Origin: Sterolibacterium denitrificans
GTDB taxonomy: Bacteria > Pseudomonadota > Gammaproteobacteria > Burkholderiales > Rhodocyclaceae
Direction of reading: 5' to 3'
Assembly (NCBI RefSeq): GCF_900174485.1
Contig: NZ_LT837803.1
Location: 2,495,305-2,559,304 of the forward strand
Length of the DNA stretch: 64,000 bases
The position numbers and the translations under genes are program-made. Positions 1 through 12,315 of the stretch are shown piece by piece (within the stretch, counting starts at the first letter, position 1; every line of letters starts with the position of its first letter). The notes beneath the pieces are model-generated. The model did no database searches. It had not been told where the DNA came from and was given only the letters and a program-made list of their open reading frames with translations.

Positions 1-1743
1 CAGCGCGCGGATCACCGCGCCGCCCTTGCCGATCACATCGCGGATCTTCTCCGGATTGATCTTCATGGTGATCATGCGCGGCGCGAAGTCGGAGACATCC
101 TCGCGATGGCCGGACAGCGATGCCTTCATCTTGCCGAGGATGTGCAGCCGCGCCTCCTGGGCCTGCGCCAAGGCCACCTGCATGATTTCCTTGGTGATGC
201 CCTGGATCTTGATGTCCATCTGCAAGGCGGTGATGCCGGCATCGGTGCCGGCCACCTTGAAGTCCATGTCGCCCAGATGATCCTCGTCGCCGAGGATGTC
301 GGTGAGCACGGCGAAACGATTGCCTTCCTTGATCAATCCCATCGCGATGCCCGCCACGTGGGCCTTCAGCGGCACGCCAGCATCCATCAGCGACAGCGAA
401 GTGCCGCACACCGAGGCCATCGAACTGGAACCGTTCGATTCGGTGACTTCGGAGACCACGCGGATGCTGTAGCCGAATTCCTCGGCCGTCGGCAAAACCG
501 CCAGCAGCGCGCGCTTGGCCAGACGGCCATGGCCGATCTCGCGGCGCTTGGGCGTGCCGACCCGGCCGGTTTCACCCGTGGCAAACGGCGGCATGTTGTA
601 GTGCAACATGAAACGATCGCGGTATTCGCCCTGCAAGGCATCGATGATCTGCTCGTCGCGGCCGGTGCCGAGCGTGGCCACCACCATCGCCTGGGTCTCG
701 CCCCGGGTAAACAGGGCCGAGCCGTGGGTACGCGGCAGCACGCCGTTGCGGATGGCGATCGGCCGCACGGTGCGCGTATCGCGCCCGTCGATGCGCGGCT
801 CGCCGCTGAGGATCTGGTTGCGGACGATCTTCGCTTCCAGATCGAAAAGGTGATTCTTGACGGTGTTGGCATCGGCGGCGTTCTCGCCTTCGCACAGCGC
901 CGCCACCACCGAGGCAGCGACTTCACGCGTCTTCAGGGTACGCGCCTGCTTCTGCGTGATGCGGTAGGCTTCGCGCAGCGGCGCTTCGGCCAGCTCGGCG
1001 ATACGGGCGATCAAGGTCTCATCCCGGACTGGCGGCTGCCAGTCCCACTCCGGCTTGCCGGCGATCTCGACGAGCGCGTTGATGGCATCAATCGCCACCT
1101 GCATCTGCTCATGGCCATACACCACGGCGCCGAGCATCACTTCCTCGGAGAGCTGCTGGGCTTCGGATTCGACCATCAGCACGGCGGCGGCCGTGCCGGC
1201 GACGACCAGATTCAACCGGCTGTCCTTCAACTGCGAGAAGGTCGGGCACATCACATACTGGCCGTTGATGTAGCCGACGCGCGCAGCGCCGATCGGGCCG
1301 GCAAACGGCACGCCGGAAATCGCCAGGGCCGCCGAAGCGCCGATCATCGCCGGAATGTCCGGATCGATTTCCGGATTGCTCGACATGACGGTGGTGATGA
1401 CCTGCACCTCGTTGGTGAAGCCTTCCGGAAACAACGGACGGATGGGACGGTCGATGAGACGCGAAGTCAGCGTCTCTTTTTCCGACGGACGCCCTTCGCG
1501 CTTGAAGAAGCCACCGGGAATCCGTCCGGCGGCATAGGTCTTCTCGACGTAATCGACGGTCAGCGGAAAGAAATCCTGGCCGGGCTTGGGTTGCGGCTGG
1601 GCGACGACGGTGGCCAACACCACGGTGTCATCCATATTGACCAGCACGGCGCCACCGGCCTGGCGGGCGATTTCGCCGGTTTCGAGGGTAACGGTGTGGG
1701 CGCCGTAGTTGAAGGTCTTCTTGGTAGGGTTCAGTTCGAGCAA
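1..1743 (-). CDS. pnp: Polyribonucleotide nucleotidyltransferase (PNPase), 3' part cut by window edge
   Basis: PNPase degrades RNA 3'-to-5' using phosphate and works in the RNA degradosome. Reading starts at a TTG (1741-1743) preceded by an AGGA-type ribosome site; the only nearby ATG is followed at once by a stop, so TTG is the best start. The N-terminus [14 protein letters not shown], the RPIRPLF stretch and the GKGGAVI loop of the KH domain at the left edge are family hallmarks. About 581 codons are present of roughly 700 expected, so both RNase PH domains are complete, the KH domain is cut and the S1 domain lies outside. It is the last gene of the rimP-nusA-infB-rbfA-truB-rpsO-pnp run. 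The 372-base gap from rpsO holds two hairpins. Confidence 0.96.
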   Translation of the reverse strand, partial: MLELNPTKKTFNYGAHTVTLETGEIARQAGGAVLVNMDDTVVLATVVAQPQPKPGQDFFPLTVDYVEKTYAAGRIPGGFFKREGRPSEKETLTSRLIDRPIRPLFPEGFTNEVQVITTVMSSNPEIDPDIPAMIGASAALAISGVPFAGPIGAARVGYINGQYVMCPTFSQLKDSRLNLVVAGTAAAVLMVESEAQQLSEEVMLGAVVYGHEQMQVAIDAINALVEIAGKPEWDWQPPVRDETLIARIAELAEAPLREAYRITQKQARTLKTREVAASVVAALCEGENAADANTVKNHLFDLEAKIVRNQILSGEPRIDGRDTRTVRPIAIRNGVLPRTHGSALFTRGETQAMVVATLGTGRDEQIIDALQGEYRDRFMLHYNMPPFATGETGRVGTPKRREIGHGRLAKRALLAVLPTAEEFGYSIRVVSEVTESNGSSSMASVCGTSLSLMDAGVPLKAHVAGIAMGLIKEGNRFAVLTDILGDEDHLGDMDFKVAGTDAGITALQMDIKIQGITKEIMQVALAQAQEARLHILGKMKASLSGHREDVSDFAPRMITMKINPEKIRDVIGKGGAVIRAL

Positions 1744-1950
1744 GGTTCTATCCTTTCATCATTAACAGGCTTGACGGGCGCAGATGCCGCCCCATGGCGA
1801 ACATCACAGCGATCAATTTCAGCGCCATCAAACGCCAATTTCAAACTCAAATAATCAAGCAACCGGATCGCCACGCCACTTCAATCGACACGCATCACTC
1901 TTTGCGTGCATTCAGAAGTTTCAGGAGACCCGAGGGCCAGAAACAACAAA

Positions 1951-1990
1951 GCCGGTGACAACCAGTTCTCCAGATCTGATTGACACCGGC
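1951..1990 (-). promoter_or_regulatory. Long hairpin in pnp leader (possible RNase III/PNPase autoregulation site or terminator)
   Basis: On the minus strand the arms GCCGGTG and CACCGGC (1984-1990, 1951-1957) continue inward as CA/TG and ATCAG/CTGGT, giving about 14 pairs with one T-T mismatch and a ten-base loop. A mixed T-rich stretch TTTGTTGTTT follows. It lies about 207 bases before the pnp start and 125 bases after rpsO. In E. coli the pnp leader hairpin is cut by RNase III and PNPase then represses its own synthesis; position fits that, but an imperfect terminator is also possible. The rest of the 1744-2115 spacer shows no gene. Confidence 0.5.
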
Positions 1991-2085
1991 ATACTTTCAG
2001 GTTTGCCGAGGCAAATATCCTGCTGCGGGACAGAGACAATGCTGTCTCACGCGATCACTCTTGGTTTGCACGTTTTCGGCTCGAA

Positions 2086-2110
2086 ACGCCGCGCCGCACG
2101 GCGCGGGCGT
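2086..2110 (-). terminator. GC-rich hairpin just after rpsO
   Basis: On the minus strand, five bases after the rpsO stop codon, the arms ACGC-CGCGCC and GGCGCG-GCGT close a GTGC loop (one bulged C). Only three T residues follow, so it is a weak intrinsic terminator or an RNA 3'-end stabiliser that partly separates rpsO from pnp. Confidence 0.45.
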
Positions 2111-2115
2111 CCAGA

Positions 2116-2385
2116 TTACTTGCGCAGGTTGAGACGGCCCAACAGCTCACGATAGCCGTCGAGGTTCTTGCGCTTCAGGTAATCGAGCAGCTTGCGACGC
2201 TGATTGACCATTTTCAGCAGGCCGCGCCGCGAGTGGTGATCCTTGACATTGGCCTTGAAATGTCCGGTCAGGCCATTGATACGGGCGGTAAGCAGCGCAA
2301 TCTGAACCTCCGGCGAGCCGGTATCACCTTGGGCACGCTGGAAGTCGCCAACGATCTTTGCTTTTTCAGCAGTGGAAATTGCCAT
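2116..2385 (-). CDS. rpsO: 30S ribosomal protein S15
   Basis: S15 binds 16S rRNA early in assembly of the small-subunit platform. The 89-residue product has the normal family length and the typical text [22 protein letters not shown] and NDH-like DHHSRRGLL, ending LGRLNLRK. The open frame extends 22 codons further upstream, but that extension overlaps the promoter and has no family match, so the ATG at 2383-2385 is chosen. It sits between truB and pnp as in most proteobacteria and has its own promoter at 2422-2451. S15 often represses its own translation through leader RNA; no specific site can be assigned here. Confidence 0.98.
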   Translation of the reverse strand: MAISTAEKAKIVGDFQRAQGDTGSPEVQIALLTARINGLTGHFKANVKDHHSRRGLLKMVNQRRKLLDYLKRKNLDGYRELLGRLNLRK

Positions 2386-2421
2386 CTGATTTCTCTTAAC
2401 TTGGGGTCTTGGAAACGCGCG

Positions 2422-2451
2422 ATTATATCCGCAAACCGGCACACGACTCAA
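2422..2451 (-). promoter_or_regulatory. Sigma-70 promoter for rpsO
   Basis: Minus-strand TTGAGT (2446-2451) and a perfect TATAAT (2422-2427) are separated by 18 bases. The start site would fall near 2415, leaving a leader of about 30 bases before rpsO. This allows rpsO-pnp expression independent of the upstream rimP promoter. Confidence 0.75.
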
Positions 2452-2491
2452 GTGGCGGAATCGCTTCCGTTACCCGATAGAACAATCGACT

Positions 2492-3394
2492 TCAGAGCGG
2501 CTCGGCAACCAGTCGCCGTGGCGCCAGCCAGCCTTCCGCATCGAGCTTGCACAAACCGAGGAAGCGCCCGTCGTGATAGGCGCGAAAGCGCCCCGGCTGG
2601 CCGTTCCAGCGCACCGGCTGCCCCTTGCCCAGGCGGATCGCGCTGGTTGCATCCAGTTCGGCACGCGGCAGATCGGCAAGCAGCGTATCCACCGGCGCCA
2701 GCAAGGCATCCCGCAGCGCGCCTTCCGCCGCTTCTATCTGCACCGGACTGACCGCCTGCGCCAGCGCCAGCCGGCCGATGCGCGTGCGCCGCAGGCCCGC
2801 CAGATGCGCGCCGCAGCCGAGCGCCGCGCCGATGTCTTCAGCCAGGGTGCGGATGTAGGTGCCCTTGCTGCAGGCAACCGTGATCGCCAGCAAGTCGCCC
2901 TCCAGACGATCCATGCGCAGCTCGTGAATGACCACCCGCCGTGGCTGACGCTCCACCTCGATGCCTTGCCGGGCGTATTCGTAGAGCGCCTTGCCGTCGC
3001 GCTTGAGCGCCGAATGCATCGGCGGTACCTGCATGATTTCGCCGACGAAGGAAGCCAGCACGGCGCTTACCCGTTCCGCGTTGACCGCGACCGGATGCGT
3101 TGCAAGCACCTCGCCTTCAGCATCGGCCGTATTGGTCGTCACCCCCAGCCGGATCTGCGCCACATATTCCTTGTCGGCATCGAGCAGCTCGCCGGCGAAC
3201 TTGGTGGCCTCGCCAAAACAAAGCGGCAGCAGGCCGCTCGCCAGCGGATCCAGCGTGCCGGTATGACCGGCCTTGGCCGCGTTGTAGAGGCGGCGCACGC
3301 TCTGCAGCGCGGCATTCGAGGTCAACCCGAGCGGCTTGTCGAGAAGCAGAACGCCGTCCACCCGGCGGCGCGGTGCGCGGCGCGGCGCGTTCAT
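2492..3394 (-). CDS. truB: tRNA pseudouridine(55) synthase
   Basis: TruB isomerises U55 in the T-loop of most tRNAs. The 300-residue product has the catalytic motif AGHTGTLDPLASG, whose Asp is the nucleophile, the N-terminal VDGVLLLDKPLGLTSN signature, CSKGTYIRTLAEDIG, and a C-terminal PUA-like part. The frame extends 17 codons further upstream inside rbfA; the ATG at 3392-3394, four bases after the rbfA stop, is preferred by spacing and by the family start. It is the fifth gene of the rimP operon. rpsO downstream has a separate promoter. Confidence 0.97.
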   Translation of the reverse strand: MNAPRRAPRRRVDGVLLLDKPLGLTSNAALQSVRRLYNAAKAGHTGTLDPLASGLLPLCFGEATKFAGELLDADKEYVAQIRLGVTTNTADAEGEVLATHPVAVNAERVSAVLASFVGEIMQVPPMHSALKRDGKALYEYARQGIEVERQPRRVVIHELRMDRLEGDLLAITVACSKGTYIRTLAEDIGAALGCGAHLAGLRRTRIGRLALAQAVSPVQIEAAEGALRDALLAPVDTLLADLPRAELDATSAIRLGKGQPVRWNGQPGRFRAYHDGRFLGLCKLDAEGWLAPRRLVAEPL

Positions 3395-3398
3395 GCGC

Positions 3399-3782
3399 TC
3401 ATTCGGTTTCGGTTGTGTCGTCGCCGGCGCCTGCCTGCGAGGCAACGGCTTGATCGATCAATTGCGACAACTGGGTGCCCCGTTCCACGGACTCGTCGTA
3501 AACGAAATGCAGCTCGGGCAGGTGATGGATCTTGATGCGGCGCCCCAGTTCGCGACGCAGGAAACTGCTGGCGCGGCGCAGGCCGGCGGCGATTTCCGCG
3601 TGTTGCTCATGTCCCGTCAAGGTCGTGTAGAAAACCTTGGCATGGGCATAATCCGGCGTCACTTCGACATCCGTCAGGGTCACCAGACGCACGCGCGGAT
3701 CCTTCAGTTCGAGGCGGATCAGCTCGGCCAGTTCGCGCCGGATCTGCTCGGCGACACGATCGCTGCGGGAAAAGGTCTTCAT
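3399..3782 (-). CDS. rbfA: 30S ribosome-binding factor A
   Basis: RbfA binds immature 30S subunits and helps 16S rRNA 5'-end maturation, which matters most in the cold. The 127-residue product has the family text SDRVAEQIRRELAELI, DPRV, VTLTDVEVTPD, AKVFY and LPELHFVYDES, with an acidic tail. A GTG nine codons upstream (3807-3809) is possible, but the ATG at 3780-3782 gives the expected N-terminus KTFSRSDRV. It lies 60 bases after infB and four bases before truB, within the conserved operon. Confidence 0.96.
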   Translation of the reverse strand: MKTFSRSDRVAEQIRRELAELIRLELKDPRVRLVTLTDVEVTPDYAHAKVFYTTLTGHEQHAEIAAGLRRASSFLRRELGRRIKIHHLPELHFVYDESVERGTQLSQLIDQAVASQAGAGDDTTETE

Positions 3783-3842
3783 GAAGTGATGGCCGGCCAG
3801 AGGCAGCACGACACCCGGACGGGCGCCGTGCTGCCAAATGGA

Positions 3843-6800
<2,958 letters not shown>

Positions 6801-6818
6801 ATGGTTGCCCCTCCGCGA

Positions 6819-8297
6819 TTATTCGGCTGCGAACCAGTGTGCACGTGCCTTGGTGATCAGATCCTTGGCGTGTTCCGCATCGATGCCGGTGTATTCCATG
6901 AGCTCATCGGTGGCAAGATCGGCCAGATCGTCACGCGACAATATGTTGTTGCGCGCCAGCTTGGCGGCCAGCGATTTGTCCATGCCGACGACCTCGAGCA
7001 AATCCTCCGACACATGCTCGAGCTGCTCCTCGTCGACGATGGCCTCGGTCAGCAGCACATTGCGGGCGCGCTCGCGCAATTCATTGACCGTCGCTTCGTC
7101 GAAGGCTTCGATTTCGAGCATTTCGGCAATCGGAATGTAGGCAACCTCTTCCAGGGTCGACAAACCCTCCTCGATCAGGATGTCGGCCACTTCCTCATCC
7201 ACATCGAGCTTCTCCATGAACAGCGCGCGGATCGCACCGTGTTCCTCTTCGGATTTCTGCTGCGACTCCTCGACCGTCATCAGGTTGATGGTCCAGCCGG
7301 TCAGTTCCGAAGCCAGGCGCACGTTCTGCCCGCCGCGGCCGATGGCGATGGCCAGGTTGTCCTCGCTCACCACCACGTCCATCGCGTGTTTTTCCTCGTC
7401 GACGACGATGCTCGACACCTCGGCCGGCGCCAGCGCGCCGATGACGAACTGCGCCGGCTCGGCCGACCAGTGGATGATGTCGACGCGCTCGCCGGCCAGT
7501 TCATTGGTCACCGCCGTGACGCGCGAACCGCGCATGCCGACGCAGGTGCCGATCGGATCGACGCGCGGGTCGTTCGATTTGACGGCAATCTTGGCGCGCA
7601 CGCCCGGATCGCGCGCCGCCGACTTGATTTCAAGCAGACCGTCCTCGATCTCGGGGACTTCCAGCTCGAACAGCTTCATGATGAATTCCGGCGCCGTGCG
7701 CGACAGTATCAACTGCGGACCGCGCGCGGTGCGGTCGATCTTCATCAGCCAGGCGCGCACCCGGTCGCCGGGACGCAGGTTCTCGCGCGGGATCATCTGG
7801 TCGCGCGGCAGCACGGCTTCGATGCGGCCCGCTTCGATGATGGCGTTGCCGCGCTCCATGCGCTTGACCGTGCCGTTGACCAGGTGTTCCTTGCGCTCGA
7901 GGAAGTCGCTGAGAATCTGCTCGCGCTCCGCATCGCGGATCTTCTGCATGATGACCTGCTTGGCAGCCTGCGCGCCGATGCGCCCGAAGTCGACCGGCTC
8001 CAGGGTTTCCTCGATATAGTCGTCGATGGCGATATCGGCAATCTGCTCGCGCGCATCGATGATGCCGATCTGGCACTCATCCTTCTCGACCAGTTCATCG
8101 GGCATCACCAGCCAGCGACGATACGCCTCGAAATCTCCCGTCTCACGGTTGATTTCGACACGCACGTCGGCATCGTCATGCACCTTCTTCTTGGTCGCCG
8201 AGGCCAGCGCCATCTCCAGGGCGGTAAAGACGATGTCCTTCGGCACGTTCTTTTCACGCGACAACGCATCCACCAGCAGCAACAGTTCACGACTCAT
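6819..8297 (-). CDS. nusA: Transcription termination/antitermination factor NusA
   Basis: NusA binds RNA polymerase and nascent RNA and modulates pausing, termination and antitermination. The 492-residue product has the N-terminal polymerase-binding domain ([16 protein letters not shown]), an S1 domain (about residues 135-200), two KH domains ([26 protein letters not shown]) and two acidic C-terminal repeats ending in [11 protein letters not shown]. The start at 8295-8297 has a GGGAGAG ribosome site; the frame runs 12 codons further up but has no support. It is separated from rimP by 52 bases that contain a triple 10-base repeat. Confidence 0.98.
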   Translation of the reverse strand: MSRELLLLVDALSREKNVPKDIVFTALEMALASATKKKVHDDADVRVEINRETGDFEAYRRWLVMPDELVEKDECQIGIIDAREQIADIAIDDYIEETLEPVDFGRIGAQAAKQVIMQKIRDAEREQILSDFLERKEHLVNGTVKRMERGNAIIEAGRIEAVLPRDQMIPRENLRPGDRVRAWLMKIDRTARGPQLILSRTAPEFIMKLFELEVPEIEDGLLEIKSAARDPGVRAKIAVKSNDPRVDPIGTCVGMRGSRVTAVTNELAGERVDIIHWSAEPAQFVIGALAPAEVSSIVVDEEKHAMDVVVSEDNLAIAIGRGGQNVRLASELTGWTINLMTVEESQQKSEEEHGAIRALFMEKLDVDEEVADILIEEGLSTLEEVAYIPIAEMLEIEAFDEATVNELRERARNVLLTEAIVDEEQLEHVSEDLLEVVGMDKSLAAKLARNNILSRDDLADLATDELMEYTGIDAEHAKDLITKARAHWFAAE

Positions 8298-8320
8298 TTG
8301 TCTCTCCCGCGATCCTCTAG

Positions 8321-8350
8321 CAAATCCTGTCAAATCCTGTCAAATCCTGT
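8321..8350. repeat. Three perfect 10-base tandem repeats between rimP and nusA
   Basis: The unit CAAATCCTGT (plus strand) occurs three times head to tail. The minus-strand reading is TTTGACAGGA-like, so each unit carries a TGA and an AGGA core. The first base of the rimP stop codon complement lies at the edge of the array. No known function; replication slippage is the simplest source. Confidence 0.9.
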
Positions 8351-8793
8351 CAAAACTTCGGTACCAGCCGCGCCTTGTCAACCTGCGCCAGCGGCAACTC
8401 GAAAGGCTGCCCGCCGCCTTCACCCTGCAGCAGCACCAGCATCTCTTCGGCCTCGCGCACGCCCAGCAGCACGCCGCTGAAATTGCGCCGGCCAGCGATC
8501 GGCAGGCGCATCCGCACTTGCGCCTCCTGCCCGGCAAAACGCTCGAAATCCGCCGCTTTCTTCAACGGCCGGTCGAGGCCCGGCGAGGAAATTTCAAGCC
8601 GGTCGTAATCGATGTTCTCGACTGCGAACAAGCGGGTCAGGTGATTGCTCACCGCCGCGCAATCGTCGACCGTAATGCCCTCCGGCCTGTCGATGAAAAC
8701 CCGCAACAGGCGCGCGCGCGGCGTCGTCTCGAAATCGACGAGTTCATAGCCCAGTCCCGTGACGGCTTGCTCGATGCGCTCTGCCAGTTGCAT
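8350..8793 (-). CDS. rimP: Ribosome maturation factor RimP
   Basis: RimP assists early 30S assembly around the S12 region. The 147-residue product has the family text LAERIEQAVTGLGYELVDFE, RVFIDRPEGITVDDCA, SNHLTRLF, LEISSPGLDRPL and a C-terminal SH3-like domain ending VPKF. The open frame continues 36 codons upstream, but through the leader hairpin at 8814-8836, so the ATG at 8791-8793 is used. It is the first gene of the seven-gene operon ending in pnp. Confidence 0.96.
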   Translation of the reverse strand: MQLAERIEQAVTGLGYELVDFETTPRARLLRVFIDRPEGITVDDCAAVSNHLTRLFAVENIDYDRLEISSPGLDRPLKKAADFERFAGQEAQVRMRLPIAGRRNFSGVLLGVREAEEMLVLLQGEGGGQPFELPLAQVDKARLVPKF

Positions 8794-8813
8794 ACAAATT
8801 TCGCTGCTACAAA

Positions 8814-8836
8814 TGAAAAATGGGCGAAACGCCCAT
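8814..8836 (-). terminator. Terminator-like hairpin in rimP leader (possible attenuator)
   Basis: On the minus strand ATGGGCG-TTT-CGCCCAT forms a perfect seven-pair stem followed by five T residues and ends about 20 bases before the rimP start. This is a canonical intrinsic terminator inside a leader of about 170 bases. Leader terminators before rimP are known in enterobacteria, where they act as attenuators that NusA and other factors can influence. A function here is inferred from structure and position. Confidence 0.7.
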
Positions 8837-8971
8837 CCTCTTGGATCCCCGAACGCCAGGCAAGCACGCCGGAAACTGGAAAATGAAACCTGCCACACCA
8901 CGCATCACACGGATCATCGCAGGAACATCCCAACCCCGCGCCGATCCCCGGCAAGTCCGCTAAACCGGTGG

Positions 8972-9000
8972 ATTATATAGGAGCAAGCTCATGGAAGCAA
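8972..9000 (-). promoter_or_regulatory. Sigma-70 promoter of the rimP-nusA-infB operon
   Basis: Minus-strand TTGCTT (8995-9000) and TATAAT (8972-8977) are spaced by 17 bases, giving a predicted start near 8965. The transcript would have a leader of about 170 bases holding the hairpin at 8814-8836. No tRNA-Met gene is seen in the leader, unlike E. coli. Confidence 0.75.
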
Positions 9001-9101
9001 ATGAATCAAGGGAACAAACACATGCCGGGGCATGGCCTTGCTGGCGCTTTCCGGCGGCGCCGTTTTATCATGCCCTCCCCAGGCCACCATCAGGAGCGAT
9101 C

Positions 9102-10556
9102 ATGAGCAAATCCGAATCCCGGCAGATAGTGCTGGCCATGCTGGGCACGCTGTTCTGCCTGCACGCAGCGACTGCGGCGGCGGCAGACGAGCTCGTCAGC
9201 ACGCTCGCCGATCAGAAACAGCTCGCCATCACCATCTACAACCAGGATCTGGCCCTGATCAAGGACAGCCGCAGCGTCGTGCTCGAGCGCGGTGAAAACG
9301 CGCTTGCCTGGCGCGATGTCTCGGCTCGCATGCGGCCGGAAACCGCCTTGCTGCGCAACCCCGCGCGGCCGGAAAGTTTTCGTCTGATCGAACAGAACTT
9401 CGATTTTGACTTGCTGACGCCGCAAAAACTGCTGGAAAAGCACGTCGGCCGCAGTTTGCGCGTCATCAAGACGCATCCGTCCAGCGGCGCCGAAACCAGC
9501 GAGGAAGCCACCCTGCTGTCCGCCAACGGCGGGACGGTATTGCAGTTTGCCGACCGCATCGAAGCGCATCCGCCCGGCCGTCTGGCCTACCAGACGCTGC
9601 CCGACAACCTGCGGGCACAACCGACGCTGGTGATCCGCCTCGATACGGCCGAGGCCGGGCGCCAGGCGCTGGAGCTCGCCTATCTTTCCGCCGGCCTGTC
9701 GTGGAAGGCCGACTATGTCGGCGAGCTGTCGGCAGATGAAAAGCGGCTTGACCTGAATGGCTGGGTGACGCTGACCAACCAGTCCGGCGCCAGTTATCCG
9801 CATGCCCGCCTGCAACTCGTCGCCGGTGACGTCAACCGCGTCCGCGACGACATGGAGCGCCGCACCATGCTGAGAGCCATGCCGATGGCGGCGGCAGCCG
9901 GCGCGGAAGGCATGCAGGAGGAAAACCTGTTCGAGTATCACCTCTACAGCTTCGAGCGCCCCACCAGCATTGCCGACAACCAGACCAAGCAGGTTGCCCT
10001 GCTCTCGGCGCCGCAGGTAGCCGTGCGCAAGGAATACCGCCTGCAAGGAGAAGAATACCTTTACCACGACCTGCAGTCCGAGATCGCCCGCAAGCTCAAG
10101 GTTGGCGTATTCATGGAATTCGACAACCGGAGCCCCAACCTCGGCCTCCCCTTGCCCAAGGGCATACTGCGCGTCTATAAGCGCGACAGCAACGGCAACG
10201 CCCAGTTCATCGGCGAGGACCGCATCGACCACACGCCGAAGAACGAGACGGTGCGCATCAAGCTGGGCGATGCCTTCGATGTCACTGCCGAAAAGAAACA
10301 GACCGATTTCAAGCGCATCGCCGCCAGCGGCCGGGGCAGCAGCGGCGTGATCGAGACGGCCTTCGAAATCACGCTGAAGAATGCCGGGAACGAAGCCATC
10401 AGCGTTGACGTCGTCGAACCCATTCCTGGCGACTGGAGCATGCTTGCGGAAAACCTGGCGCACACCAAGGCCTCGGCAAACCAGGCGCGCTGGCGTGTGC
10501 CGGTGCCGGCGCAGGGCAGCAAGCTGCTGAGCTACCGGATCAGAACGAAGTTTTGA
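9102..10556 (+). CDS. Secreted DUF4139 domain protein
   Basis: The function is unknown. The 484-residue product starts at an ATG with a CAGGAG site seven bases upstream and has a Sec signal peptide (VLAMLGTLFCLHAATAAAA, cleavage near residue 28). The body contains the LAYLSAGLSWKADYVGEL and NGWVTLTNQSGASYP text typical of DUF4139 proteins, which are predicted beta-rich, and it ends GSKLLSYRIRTKF. No catalytic motif is visible. An in-frame ATG 37 codons upstream lacks a good ribosome site. It stands alone, divergent from rimP and convergent with rluB. The stop codon sits in a short TGAACGG direct repeat (10554-10585). Confidence 0.85.
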   Translation: MSKSESRQIVLAMLGTLFCLHAATAAAADELVSTLADQKQLAITIYNQDLALIKDSRSVVLERGENALAWRDVSARMRPETALLRNPARPESFRLIEQNFDFDLLTPQKLLEKHVGRSLRVIKTHPSSGAETSEEATLLSANGGTVLQFADRIEAHPPGRLAYQTLPDNLRAQPTLVIRLDTAEAGRQALELAYLSAGLSWKADYVGELSADEKRLDLNGWVTLTNQSGASYPHARLQLVAGDVNRVRDDMERRTMLRAMPMAAAAGAEGMQEENLFEYHLYSFERPTSIADNQTKQVALLSAPQVAVRKEYRLQGEEYLYHDLQSEIARKLKVGVFMEFDNRSPNLGLPLPKGILRVYKRDSNGNAQFIGEDRIDHTPKNETVRIKLGDAFDVTAEKKQTDFKRIAASGRGSSGVIETAFEITLKNAGNEAISVDVVEPIPGDWSMLAENLAHTKASANQARWRVPVPAQGSKLLSYRIRTKF

Positions 10557-10613
10557 ACGGGCTGAACGGGAGTTGAACGGCGCCGGCCTCCCCATCGCCG
10601 CTGCCACAAAAGC

Positions 10614-11771
10614 CTAGCGTGCCTGACGCTTCCCGCCTGCCCTGCTCCTGTTCCCTTCGCTCCTTCTGCCGCCTGCACCACTTGCACCACTTGCACCATC
10701 TGCGCCACCACGCCGCGCGCGGACCGGGGCAGCGGTGGCGGATTTTGCCGCAAGTTTCCTTGCCACGGCTTCGACGGCGGGCTCCTGAACAGCCGCGGGC
10801 GCTGCCGCAGGCAGTTGGCGGATCAAGCGTTTGACCTCTTCCGGCGACAGCTCGAGCGTCATGCCGCGCTTGAGACGCGGCGGCATCTGCAGCGAACCAT
10901 AGCGCACGCGCATGAGGCGGCTGACGGTCAGGCCGACCGCCTCGAACATGCGCCGCACCTCGCGATTGCGCCCTTCGGCGATGGTCACGCGATACCAGCG
11001 GTTGGTGCCCTCGCCGCCGCCCTCGGTCAACCGGCCGAAGCGCGCCACCCCATCTTCCAGCGCAACGCCTTCGAGCAGACGGGCGCGCGCCTCGATCGAC
11101 AGCTCGCCGACGATGCGCACCGCATACTCGCGCTCGATGCCGCTGCGCGGGTGCATCAGGCGATCGGCAAGCGCGCCATCATTGGTGAATAGCAACAGAC
11201 CGCAGGAATTGAAATCCAGCCGGCCGACGGCGATCCAGCGCCCGCCGCGCATGCGCGGCAGCTTGTCGAAGACGCTGGCGCGTCCCTGCGGGTCATTGCG
11301 CGAGACGATCTCGCCTTCCGGCTTGTGGTACATCAGCACGCGCAGACGGCGCGCATCGGCCAGGCGCAGATGCACCAGCTTGCCATTCAGCCGGATCTTG
11401 TCGCGCGCGCCGATGCGCTGGCCGACGTGGGCGGGCTCGCCATTCACGCTGACGCGTCCCTGGCTGATCCACTCTTCCAGCTCGCGCCGCGAACCATAGC
11501 CGGCATCGGCCAAGGCCTTGTGCAGTTTTTCCGTCTGTTCGTCCGCGCCCGGATTGCGTTCGACAGGCGCGGCGCCACCGCTGCCGCGCGCGCGCCGGCC
11601 CGCCGGAACTGCCGCACCGGCAGCCGTTTTCGCCGCGGCAGGACGAAATGGCGTATTGCGGCCACCGACCCGGCGCGGCCCAGGCACTCGTTCTCCTTTA
11701 TCCGCTGCCGCCGCCTTCGTACCGGCAGCCCGAGGATCAGATTTCTTGCTGCGCGGCGGCATCGGTGACAT
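10614..11771 (-). CDS. rluB: 23S rRNA pseudouridine synthase, RluB family
   Basis: RluB makes a pseudouridine in helix 89 of 23S rRNA (E. coli 2605). The 385-residue product has a basic, Pro/Ala-rich N-terminal extension of about 78 residues, an S4 RNA-binding domain ([21 protein letters not shown]), and a catalytic domain with [17 protein letters not shown], whose Asp is the nucleophile, and [15 protein letters not shown]. The tail of about 60 residues is low-complexity ([10 protein letters not shown]) and basic. The first 35 bases overlap scpB; a second ATG lies three codons in. It is the last gene of the hydrolase-rnm-yciO-trpS-scpAB run. Confidence 0.93.
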   Translation of the reverse strand: MSPMPPRSKKSDPRAAGTKAAAADKGERVPGPRRVGGRNTPFRPAAAKTAAGAAVPAGRRARGSGGAAPVERNPGADEQTEKLHKALADAGYGSRRELEEWISQGRVSVNGEPAHVGQRIGARDKIRLNGKLVHLRLADARRLRVLMYHKPEGEIVSRNDPQGRASVFDKLPRMRGGRWIAVGRLDFNSCGLLLFTNDGALADRLMHPRSGIEREYAVRIVGELSIEARARLLEGVALEDGVARFGRLTEGGGEGTNRWYRVTIAEGRNREVRRMFEAVGLTVSRLMRVRYGSLQMPPRLKRGMTLELSPEEVKRLIRQLPAAAPAAVQEPAVEAVARKLAAKSATAAPVRARRGGADGASGASGAGGRRSEGNRSRAGGKRQAR

Positions 11772-12315
11772 CGCGGTTCTCCATGCTTGCTTCCATATCC
11801 GCCAATGGCGGTAACTCGGACAGGCTGCGCAGGCCGAGATCGTCGAGAAACTTTCTGGTCGTGGCGTACAGGGCCGGCCGGCCGGGGGCGTCGCGATGGC
11901 CGACGCAATCGATCCAGTCGCGCGCCTCCAGGGTTTTGAGGATATTGGGCGAAACGGCGACGCCGCGAATGTCCTCGATGTCGCCGCGCGTCACCGGCTG
12001 GCGATAGGCGATGATGGCCAGGGTTTCCATCACCGCCCGCGAATATTTCGGCGCCTTCTCGTTCTTCAGTCGATCCAGATGCGCCTGATATTCCGGCCGT
12101 GTCTGGAAGCGCCAGCCGCTGGCCAACTGCGCCAGTTCGACGCCGCGCGGCGACCAGTCGGCCTTGAGGTCGGCCAGCAGGGCACGCAGGGTATCGTCGT
12201 CGAATTCTTCGTCGAACAGGCGCTTCAGCTCGGGCAGCGGTAAGGGGCCGCTGGCCGTCAGCAGCGCCGCCTCGAGCACCCGCTTGTAGTCTTCAGGCGT
12301 GTAGAGCGTCAGCAT
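11737..12315 (-). CDS. scpB: Segregation and condensation protein B
   Basis: ScpB is a winged-helix kleisin-interacting subunit of the SMC-ScpAB complex, which compacts and helps segregate the chromosome. The 192-residue product has the family motifs [55 protein letters not shown] and [14 protein letters not shown]. It overlaps the end of scpA by 23 bases and the start of rluB by 35, which suggests coupled translation. No SMC gene is in the window. Confidence 0.95.
   Translation of the reverse strand: MLTLYTPEDYKRVLEAALLTASGPLPLPELKRLFDEEFDDDTLRALLADLKADWSPRGVELAQLASGWRFQTRPEYQAHLDRLKNEKAPKYSRAVMETLAIIAYRQPVTRGDIEDIRGVAVSPNILKTLEARDWIDCVGHRDAPGRPALYATTRKFLDDLGLRSLSELPPLADMEASMENRDVTDAAAQQEI

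Noticed and set aside
106..1854. 582-codon open frame on the plus strand
   Set aside because: It is antisense to pnp, whose protein sequence is unmistakable; the translation is His/Arg/Gly-rich shadow text.
10670..10715. Tandem repeat TGCACCACT as a regulatory element
   Set aside because: It lies in the rluB coding region and encodes the low-complexity GASGASG tail.
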